Assembly (NCBI GenBank): GCA_963662985.1
Contig: OY760067.1
Location: 1,426,001-1,490,000, forward strand
DNA length: 64,000 bases
Source of the DNA: G963662985 sp963662985
GTDB lineage: Bacteria > Chloroflexota > Anaerolineae > Anaerolineales > UBA11579
Direction of reading: 5' to 3'
A program made the position numbers and the translations under genes. Below, piece after piece: positions 58,017-64,000 of this stretch. Within the stretch, counting starts at the first letter, position 1, and each line of letters begins with the position of its first letter. The notes beneath the pieces were generated by a model that saw only the letters and a program-made list of their open reading frames with translations, did not search any database and was not told where the DNA came from.

Positions 58017-59411
58017 ATGAGCACACAAACAACAACACAAAAAATTTCATTAAAATTCACAATCATATGGGGCCTTGCCGCTCTTGGTGGGGCAGTCATT
58101 GCAGGTGTGTTTGGCGGCATGCAAGTCATCTTCTACCAAGATTATCTTGGTCTTAGTGCTAAATGGATTACCATAGCAGCCACAATTTATGCCATTTGGA
58201 ACGCAATTAACGATCCTTTGTTTGGGCATATCACAGATAGCACCCGTTCCAAACATGGGCGCCGTGTGCCATTTATGCGCTTCACAGCCCCCTTCTTAGC
58301 CCTTTTCTTCATCATGGTATGGCTTGTGCCGCAAGGATGGGGACAAATCGGCATTTTTGCTTGGATGCTGATTGCAATGGTATTATACGATACCGCTTAT
58401 ACCATCATTTTTCTTGTTTATTCAGCCTTATTGCCTGAGATTACAGAATCAGATGCCCAACGGGCAGACCTCCAGGTTTCCTATTCTCTTTTTACCCTGA
58501 TAGGTACCATTGTCGGCTTCCTTATTCCTGATATGGTACGTCCTAAAGCGGACGCCACTTCACTCATGCCTTTCCGTCTTGCCATGATAGCCATTGCCAT
58601 CATCTGTATGTTCTTGATCATCCTCACTTCACTCAATGTCAAAGAACGTAAAGAATTCCTGTTGGATGAACCTCTTCCATTCTGGGAAATGATCAAACAA
58701 TCCCTTACAAATCGTTCTTTTCTTATCGTTACCTTCGCAAATTTTATGTCCATCCTAATGCAATCGTTGACCTTAGCCATGATCTACTACATGTCAGATT
58801 ATGTCGTTCAGGCACAATCGGTCATGCCCTTATTGCTCTCCATCTTTATCCCGCTTTTAATTGGTGTGCCCATTGCCAGTTTCCTATCCAAAAAAATAGG
58901 TGTCAGTCGTGCCCAACAATTAATGATGTCCATTGGCGGGATTGGCTTGATAATCAGCACATTTGTATCATCCAATTTTCTTGTGCCCTTTGTAATCCTA
59001 GCAGGCTTAGGTCTCGCTGGGCCGCTCACTCTCACCAACATTCTCTTTGCACAAGTGGCCGATGAAGATGAACTCAAAACAGGCACACGCCGAGAAGGTG
59101 CTTTTTTTGGGATTAATGCCCTCGTCACAAAACCTGCTCAATCTATAGCCATGATTCTTCCTGCTCAAATCTTAGCAGCCACACATTTTATTACCAGAGA
59201 ATCTAATGGTGGTTTGATGCAATTAAATCAACCAACAGAAGCATTGTTTGGAATTAAAATTCTCTTTGGCTTGATTCCTGGAATTTCACTTATCATTGGC
59301 GCAATTTTATTAATTTTTTATCCTCTCAAAGGCCAATACCTTCAAGAAGTAAAAGAGAAAGTATTAACCCTGCATCAACAAAAAAGATTAAAATTAGAAA
59401 ATGAAGAATAA
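58017..59411 (+). CDS. MFS transporter, GPH-type sugar symporter
   Basis: 464-residue transporter with about twelve hydrophobic segments. The hallmarks are DPLFGHITDSTRSKHGRRVPFMR after helix 2 and the VADEDELKTGTRREGAFFGI loop, which are typical of the glycoside-pentoside-hexuronide:cation family. It starts 3 bp after the deacetylase gene with AAGGATAAAAT before the ATG, so the two form an operon. The likely cargo is a mono- or disaccharide, probably related to the deacetylase substrate; the exact sugar is unknown. A terminator follows. Confidence 0.87.
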   Translation: MSTQTTTQKISLKFTIIWGLAALGGAVIAGVFGGMQVIFYQDYLGLSAKWITIAATIYAIWNAINDPLFGHITDSTRSKHGRRVPFMRFTAPFLALFFIMVWLVPQGWGQIGIFAWMLIAMVLYDTAYTIIFLVYSALLPEITESDAQRADLQVSYSLFTLIGTIVGFLIPDMVRPKADATSLMPFRLAMIAIAIICMFLIILTSLNVKERKEFLLDEPLPFWEMIKQSLTNRSFLIVTFANFMSILMQSLTLAMIYYMSDYVVQAQSVMPLLLSIFIPLLIGVPIASFLSKKIGVSRAQQLMMSIGGIGLIISTFVSSNFLVPFVILAGLGLAGPLTLTNILFAQVADEDELKTGTRREGAFFGINALVTKPAQSIAMILPAQILAATHFITRESNGGLMQLNQPTEALFGIKILFGLIPGISLIIGAILLIFYPLKGQYLQEVKEKVLTLHQQKRLKLENEE

Positions 59412-59415
59412 TAAA

Positions 59416-59440
59416 AAAAACCTTCCATTGGAAGGTTTTT
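59416..59440. terminator. Bidirectional terminator after the symporter gene
   Basis: Stem AAAAACCTTCC/GGAAGGTTTTT with a 3-nt loop, between convergent genes. Confidence 0.85.
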
Positions 59441-59465
59441 TCTTTTTTTTAAGATTTTGAATGAA

Positions 59466-60143
59466 TTACTGATTGGCTAAAACATTATCTAAACCAGATT
59501 TCATATCTTCAAAAGGTACGTTACCTGGGAAGGTTAACACACCATTTACGAAGATAGAAGGAGTGCCGCTTACGCCATCTGTTTTTCCATCAACTTGATC
59601 TTGTGCAACACGATCAGCGTATGTCCCATTGACAACACAAGCTTCAAAGCTATTCATCTCTAATCCGATTTTTTCGCCAAATTTTAGTAGATTATCTTCA
59701 CTATAGCCACCGCTATTCCCATAAGAATAATTTTCATAAAGCACATCGTGATATTCCCAGAACATTCCTTGATCACCAGCACAATAGGCTGCGGCAGCTG
59801 CATCAGCTGATTCAGGCCCCATCCCATTTCCAAAGGAACGGAATTCATAACTTGCTAAGCCAGTCTCAACATATTCTTTAATAAACTCTTCCTCAGTTCC
59901 ATTATAAAAATTATAACAATGGCTGCATTGGAAATCAGAATAAAGCACAACAGACAAAGGAGCATTTTCATCTCCCATTACATTAAAATTAGCATTTGGA
60001 TGAATTCGACCTTTTGGCATTGCTACAGTATTGCTAGAGATTAATTTCGGTAAAATGATAATTGCTACGAAAAAAACAAAAATCACTAAGATCATCACTA
60101 AGGGATCAATGCCCTTCTTTTTCTTTTTCTTACTTTTTGCCAT
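59466..60143 (-). CDS. DsbA-like thioredoxin-fold protein
   Basis: 225-residue membrane-anchored protein: a Lys-rich start MAKSKKKKKKG, one helix (about 13-33) and an extracytoplasmic DsbA-like domain. The active CxxC is CSHC in SDFQCSHCYNF, and the cis-Pro loop is SGTPSIFVNG. Two more cysteines (AAYCAGDQ and EACVVNG) lie in the helical insert and may form a second disulfide. It probably oxidises or isomerises disulfides in exported proteins. AGGAG lies 5 bp before the ATG. Confidence 0.88.
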   Translation of the reverse strand: MAKSKKKKKKGIDPLVMILVIFVFFVAIIILPKLISSNTVAMPKGRIHPNANFNVMGDENAPLSVVLYSDFQCSHCYNFYNGTEEEFIKEYVETGLASYEFRSFGNGMGPESADAAAAAYCAGDQGMFWEYHDVLYENYSYGNSGGYSEDNLLKFGEKIGLEMNSFEACVVNGTYADRVAQDQVDGKTDGVSGTPSIFVNGVLTFPGNVPFEDMKSGLDNVLANQ

Positions 60144-60243
60144 AAAAGCTCCTGTATAATGAGTATTTCTTGAATAGGTATTCTCTCATATTCTATTTTT
60201 TTAGTCTAGTTTGTGTAAGTAGATATTACTTAAGAAAATTTTA

Positions 60244-60960
60244 TTAAATCTCATCTTCAAACAACAGGTCATCAGTGATTGTATAAACACCAAATTTTTC
60301 GCATTTATTCAAATCAAACCGTCTCATTCGTTCATTATGAGTAGAAATTTTATAAGCATTTCCATTGCGATGTAATAAAGGGATTGCTTTTCTTCGTTCA
60401 TTAAATTCATCCCGCATCCGTTCGGAATGATATTGATAATTATCCTTTTCTTCAGGAATCTCTTCGAAAAGTTTTTCATAAAAAGCAATCATTTCTTGTC
60501 GATATCCATCCGTTACTCGAGATAAATTACTAATCACCCAACAAACTTCTTCATAATCCCAATAATAAGTGATACCTAATAAATTCCCTTGTGAATCGAT
60601 ATAAGGGAAAAAAGGAAATTGCCTGCACGTAAAAGAACGATTTTCTCGTTCACAAAATTCAACCCCCTTGCACACGGCTAAAATCATTGAATCAGGAGTT
60701 TCTTCTTGCAATTGTCGAGTTTCTTCTGTTTGTTCTTCTGCAGAAAGGGCAGGGTCATCACATTCCCATTCGCGCCACAACATGGTTTGTTTTTGCAAAA
60801 TTTCCCATTCAAAATCATAAAGGGTAGGAATCGCATGTCTTGCATCACAACAAAATGGCACTCCGCCTTCATTGTGAGGTGCACATTTTTCGCCGCAATC
60901 CACATCTGTGATCGGAGCATCAAACTTTTGATAAGTTGTGTTGATATCTTTAATGGTCAT
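60244..60960 (-). CDS. Cysteine-cluster protein (YkgJ-like)
   Basis: 238-residue protein with a Cys cluster: CGEKCAPHN, then GVPFCCDAR, VCKGVEFC and SFTCRQFPFFPYID. This spacing resembles the YkgJ (CxxxCxxC) family, which may bind zinc or iron-sulfur. The exact function is unknown. No ribosome site is seen. On the minus strand TTGTTT, 16 bp and TATAAT (60973-60968) end 7 bp before the ATG, so the mRNA is probably leaderless. Confidence 0.72.
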   Translation of the reverse strand: MTIKDINTTYQKFDAPITDVDCGEKCAPHNEGGVPFCCDARHAIPTLYDFEWEILQKQTMLWREWECDDPALSAEEQTEETRQLQEETPDSMILAVCKGVEFCERENRSFTCRQFPFFPYIDSQGNLLGITYYWDYEEVCWVISNLSRVTDGYRQEMIAFYEKLFEEIPEEKDNYQYHSERMRDEFNERRKAIPLLHRNGNAYKISTHNERMRRFDLNKCEKFGVYTITDDLLFEDEI

Positions 60961-61045
60961 ACCGCTAATTATAATTCTTTTTTGAGGTTAAACAAAAGGA
61001 CACGGAATAAATCCATGTCCTAGAAACGATGTGAGACTGTATTTG

Positions 61046-61118
61046 AGGCGACGATGGGATTCGAACCCATGATAAAAGTTTTGCAGACTTCTGCCTTAAC
61101 CATCTTGGCCACGTCGCC
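61046..61118 (-). tRNA. tRNA-Cys(GCA)
   Basis: Cloverleaf on the minus strand with acceptor GGCGACG/CGTCGCC, anticodon loop CTGCAAA reading GCA, and T arm with GGTTCGAATCC. 73 nt to the discriminator; CCA is not encoded. Confidence 0.95.
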
Positions 61119-61177
61119 ATGATTTACAAAAAAAAAGCTGGTAGAGGGGCTTTCCCATTCTCTATCAGCCTTGAGTG

Positions 61178-61249
61178 AGCGGGCGACGAGATTCGAACTC
61201 GTGACCTTCTCCTTGGCAAGGAGGTATTCTACCACTGAACTACGCCCGC
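61178..61249 (-). tRNA. tRNA-Gly(GCC)
   Basis: Cloverleaf with acceptor GCGGGCG/CGCCCGC, anticodon loop TTGCCAA reading GCC, and T loop TTCGAAT. 72 nt; CCA is not encoded. Confidence 0.95.
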
Positions 61250-61291
61250 AATTTTTGATTCAAACCTGATGTCTCAGTGAAAGAACCAGAG

Positions 61292-61364
61292 TGCCGAGAG
61301 ACAGAATCGAACTGACGACACCGCGATTTTCAGTCGCGTGCTCTACCAACTGAGCTATCTCGGC
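61292..61364 (-). tRNA. tRNA-Phe(GAA)
   Basis: Cloverleaf with acceptor GCCGAGA/TCTCGGC, anticodon loop CTGAAAA reading GAA, and T loop TTCGATT. 73 nt; first gene of the Phe-Gly-Cys cluster in transcription order. The 180 bp between it and the NAGPA gene shows no gene. Confidence 0.95.
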
Positions 61365-61546
61365 TTATTATTCTTTTGGTAAGTTCCAAACGCCTAGGCA
61401 TTTTACTCTTTAGTATGAAAGTTGTCAAGCCATTTGAAAAAGATTCAAAACCCCTTTTCAAATACATAGTTTTTTTATCCAACTTCCAAAATCTAGCCCA
61501 GTTCTGCTATTTTACCATAGTTCGAAAAAATATCAAAAGAATAGGC

Positions 61547-62431
61547 TCATTTTTTAACAGTCAGATAAACACCTAAATGATTTGCCACTGGGCGTTGATT
61601 TCCCGGAATTCCTTGATGGATTGGTGAGTTTACCACTCCATAATCACCATTTTCATTTTGAATCACCAAAGTGCTGGAGCCACCACCATCCAAGTTAATC
61701 GCATCCCTCGCCCCATTCTGTTTCATAATATTGGCTAACTCGATTAATGTCACCCCTTCGCTAAAGCCAGTCTGGCGTCCATCCACAATCACAATGATTA
61801 ACATATTTCCACCATTGTTCAACCCCACAGCAGTTCGCGGGTCAGGAGAATATGCCTTTAAATCATCTGGAACTTCACCAGCAGCCAATATCTTTTGCAC
61901 ACCTGAAATTGCATGATAGACATTCGTAGGAGGAATTTCAAAACGCGCCACACCAGATCGATGAAAGAAAAGGGTAGGCTGATTGTTAGAATCTTCAGAA
62001 TAAACAACCCCATCAGAAGCAGCATAACCATACACATTTACAGAATCTCCACTGTGCGGTTTATAACCAACTAAAGAAAGATCAAACCAAGGATAAAAAG
62101 CATCCCCATTAATTGCCAACTGCACCCCAAATTCTTCTGCGAATTCTTCCGTAGTTCTAGCATTCAAAGGTTTAGATGCACCTGGATTATCAGCAGGGGT
62201 CACCAGAAACTTAATCCCACTAGTTTGCATTTTGATTTTGATTACATGATAAACAAGCGTCCTAGGATTATCTGTCACCACTTTTGTATACTCCACCCCT
62301 TTATATTGATTCAAATAGCTACCATCAAATGAGTTTAGTGCAGTAATGTTTTTTGGAACAGTTAATTCACAAGCGGCTAGAATAAAAAATAATAATAAAC
62401 TAGAAATAAAAATAAGTATGGGTTTTTTCAT
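61547..62431 (-). CDS. NAGPA-domain phosphodiester glycosidase lipoprotein
   Basis: 294-residue lipoprotein: signal helix with lipobox LAAC (Cys21), then a phosphodiester glycosidase (NAGPA, PF09992-type) domain. The pattern LAINGDAFYPWF, RTAVGLNNGGNMLIIVIVDGRQ and INLDGGGSSTLV is typical. These proteins are thought to act on phosphodiester-linked sugars in cell surface polymers. TATAAT lies 7 bp before the ATG on the minus strand and no ribosome site is seen, suggesting another leaderless gene. Confidence 0.85.
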   Translation of the reverse strand: MKKPILIFISSLLLFFILAACELTVPKNITALNSFDGSYLNQYKGVEYTKVVTDNPRTLVYHVIKIKMQTSGIKFLVTPADNPGASKPLNARTTEEFAEEFGVQLAINGDAFYPWFDLSLVGYKPHSGDSVNVYGYAASDGVVYSEDSNNQPTLFFHRSGVARFEIPPTNVYHAISGVQKILAAGEVPDDLKAYSPDPRTAVGLNNGGNMLIIVIVDGRQTGFSEGVTLIELANIMKQNGARDAINLDGGGSSTLVIQNENGDYGVVNSPIHQGIPGNQRPVANHLGVYLTVKK

Positions 62432-62529
62432 AATAAGAATTATAGAAGCTTAAGTGCATCTTCAATTGAAAATAGCATGAGAAAAAATATCCCCTTCTTA
62501 TCTTTGTTTTTCAACATAATTTCCGCCAT

Positions 62530-62592
62530 TTATCCATAAACTTATCCACATAATTCGCTGATTTATCCCCAGAAACTCGATATTTATCCATA
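62530..62592 (+). promoter_or_regulatory. Cluster of four DnaA-box-like sites
   Basis: TTATCCATA (62530), TTATCCACA (62542), TTATCCCCA (62563) and TTATCCATA (62584), same orientation, with starts 12, 21 and 21 bp apart. The second is a perfect DnaA box. The spacings fall near whole helical turns. No dnaA gene lies in the window. Confidence 0.6.
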
Positions 62593-62648
62593 TCATAAAA
62601 TCTCGAAACTTTTATCAATTCCATTCGTTATATAAATAGGTGGAAGAA

Positions 62649-63389
62649 ATGGAAAATAAAAAAAATAACGTTAAAATAAACGTTAAAAGAATCATCTTTG
62701 ATTTAGGGAACACATTGGCACTTTATCATGGAGATCAAACAAAAGATCTCTTTTATGGACATAAAGCTGTCATTGATAAGTTATCTGAATTTATAAAAAT
62801 CTCAGACAATAATTACTGGGTACAAAAATTTCATCAAGAAATTGATCAACGCTTTACAAAAAGGCTGATCACTTGGGTCGAAACCCCACTAGATGAAATA
62901 ATTTTTGAATTTGTCCAAACAAATTTTACAGTAGATCTCTCAGAAAAAAACCTTACTGAGTTAGTCGAATCTTATTTTTCCACAACCGAACCAAATTGGA
63001 AACCTGCCCCTCAATTAATTCAAACATTGCAGTTTTTGAAATCAAAGAATATCAAAATGGGAATTCTTTCCAATGCTTGTTCTGATCAAAACGTCCAAAA
63101 TATGGTTGATAATCTAAACATTAGAAATTATTTTGAATATGTATATAGTTCCTGCTCAATCAGACAACGCAAACCGCATCAAAACACATTTGAGCAAGCA
63201 ATTCTCAACTGGAATATCCCTAAAAATGAAATATGGATGATTGGAGATACCTTATCTCAAGATATAGAAGGTGCTTCTTCAGTCGGGCTCTCTACAATTT
63301 GGATTAGTCATGGTGAAAAAGTGACAAATCAATTAGCAACCCCCACCCTAACCCTCAATCACCTACATGAATTAATTTCAATTATTTAA
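62649..63389 (+). CDS. HAD-family hydrolase
   Basis: Haloacid-dehalogenase-type hydrolase of 246 residues from ATG 62649. Motif I IIFDLGNTLAL, motif II GILSNACS, the lysine in QRKPHQNTF and motif III MIGDTLSQDIEGASSVG are present; the cap helical region is between residues 25 and 110. The substrate is unknown. I chose ATG 62649, with TAGGTGG upstream, over a GTG three codons earlier. It has a different C-terminal pattern from the HAD gene at 52595. Confidence 0.86.
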   Translation: MENKKNNVKINVKRIIFDLGNTLALYHGDQTKDLFYGHKAVIDKLSEFIKISDNNYWVQKFHQEIDQRFTKRLITWVETPLDEIIFEFVQTNFTVDLSEKNLTELVESYFSTTEPNWKPAPQLIQTLQFLKSKNIKMGILSNACSDQNVQNMVDNLNIRNYFEYVYSSCSIRQRKPHQNTFEQAILNWNIPKNEIWMIGDTLSQDIEGASSVGLSTIWISHGEKVTNQLATPTLTLNHLHELISII

Positions 63390-63416
63390 TCCATCGCTAT
63401 AATCTTTCTTATCTCA

Positions 63417-63425
63417 TGCTATAAT
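63417..63425 (+). promoter_or_regulatory. Extended -10 promoter of the AAA gene
   Basis: TGCTATAAT, an extended -10, 35 bp before the ATG at 63461. No clear -35 box. Confidence 0.5.
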
Positions 63426-63460
63426 AGTTAATATTTTAAGCTAGCAATTGGAGATTAAGA

Positions 63461-64000
63461 ATGTTGCAAAATGATGCTACCTCCCGTTCAAATAAATTTA
63501 TTCCTCCACAAATTCAAACATTAGAAGATACTGGGTTACCTCGTCTTTGGTTGCAAAATTTAGCAATTAAGATTTTTTATTTTCAAGGGTTTTTAACAGG
63601 GATTCAATTATCAGATCAAATGGCCCTCCCATTTAACGGAGTCATTGACAAGATTGTAGATGGACTTAAACGCGAAAAAATGATTGAAGTTAAGTCATCT
63701 CAAATTGGCCTAGGCGAAAGTTCATATCTCTATGCCATCACTAGTTTAGGAATGGAAAGAGCCAAAGAAGCACTTGATCGTTCCCAATATTCAGGTCCCG
63801 CACCTGTTCCGCTTACTCTTTATATGGAAGCCATTAAAAAACAAACACGTTTACGTTCAAACACCAATAAAGACGCCATGCAAAGAGCACTCTCGCATCT
63901 AGTGTTAGACGAAAAAACATTTTCAAAAATTGGCCCAGCAGTTAATTCAGGGACATCAATTTTCCTATATGGCCCCTCAGGGAATGGGAAAACCTCAATT
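63461..64000 (+). CDS. AAA-type ATPase, 3' truncated
   Basis: Frame open to the window end, 180 residues visible. The start is ATG 63461 with TTGGAG 7 bp upstream. The first 150 residues are helical and unfamiliar, with a winged-helix-like part. The last visible segment FLYGPSGNGKTSI is a Walker A P-loop, so an ATPase domain starts at about residue 165. Similar proteins with an N-terminal helical domain and an AAA+ core are secretion-, motility- or DNA-related; the identity cannot be fixed from this part. Confidence 0.7.
   Translation, partial: MLQNDATSRSNKFIPPQIQTLEDTGLPRLWLQNLAIKIFYFQGFLTGIQLSDQMALPFNGVIDKIVDGLKREKMIEVKSSQIGLGESSYLYAITSLGMERAKEALDRSQYSGPAPVPLTLYMEAIKKQTRLRSNTNKDAMQRALSHLVLDEKTFSKIGPAVNSGTSIFLYGPSGNGKTSI

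Noticed and set aside
62530..62592. Calling the DnaA-box cluster the replication origin.
   Set aside because: No dnaA, dnaN or gidA nearby and no visible unwinding element; kept only as a candidate DnaA-binding cluster.

Overview
The window looks like a chromosomal segment of a low-to-mid GC, anaerobic, fermentative bacterium, most likely an Anaerolineae-type Chloroflexota. That assignment is inferred from gene content and domain combinations: topoisomerase I with an N-terminal zinc ribbon, a stand-alone TrpB2, YvcK with membrane helices, AdhE with Rex and PPDK, and no outer-membrane or LPS genes. No rRNA is present to confirm it. Both window ends cut genes: ffh on the left and an AAA-type ATPase on the right.

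Layout. 1-7 kb: a translation/secretion block (ffh, rpsP, khpA, rimM), then dprA, a mannose-1-phosphate guanylyltransferase and topA. 7-13.4 kb: a redox block with adhE, a small solenoid protein, a PP2C/SpoIIE-type phosphatase, a PAS protein and rex. Rex-type operators sit just downstream of the -10 boxes of rex and of three tandem adhE promoters. 13.4-22.9 kb: an MFS transporter fused to HEAT repeats, an MBL hydrolase, tryptophanase with a sirtuin, an Rrf2 regulator, a TSUP permease, two membrane-associated proteins and a GH13 glycosidase. 23-35 kb: the usual rpsB-tsf-pyrH-frr-uppS-cdsA cluster split into a leftward rpsB-tsf-pyrH and a rightward frr-uppS-cdsA. Between the halves lie two tandem tiny membrane proteins, ppdK and a large STAND NTPase with thirteen near-identical TPR units. 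35-44.5 kb: two secreted proteins built from a shared LGIT-type repeat, a two-component system, YvcK, a GH36 alpha-galactosidase and a secreted duplicated-domain protein. 44.6-48.1 kb: two riboswitch-controlled genes, SAM-I/metK and a tryptophan T-box/trpB2. 48.1-55.2 kb: an isoleucine-rich leader peptide with a classical attenuator, followed by four tandem double-GNAT acetyltransferase paralogues, a HAD phosphatase, a solenoid protein and an Eis-like acetyltransferase. 55.2-64 kb: a methyltransferase, an AEC transporter, a YdjC deacetylase with a GPH-type symporter, a DsbA-like protein, a cysteine-cluster protein, tRNA-Phe/Gly/Cys, an NAGPA lipoprotein, a DnaA-box cluster, a HAD hydrolase and the partial ATPase.

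The genes describe a fermenter that senses NADH through Rex to control ethanol formation, uses PPDK in the PEP/pyruvate node, and may scavenge amino acids (tryptophanase) and sugars (GH13, GH36, YdjC). Regulation by RNA is prominent: SAM-I, T-box and peptide-leader attenuation all lie within 4 kb. Several genes have no Shine-Dalgarno sequence and a -10 box 6-8 nt before the ATG, suggesting leaderless mRNAs. The strongest candidate for an undescribed system is the leader-peptide attenuator in front of the GNAT array. The LGIT-repeat secreted proteins beside a two-component system and the STAND-TPR gene come next.
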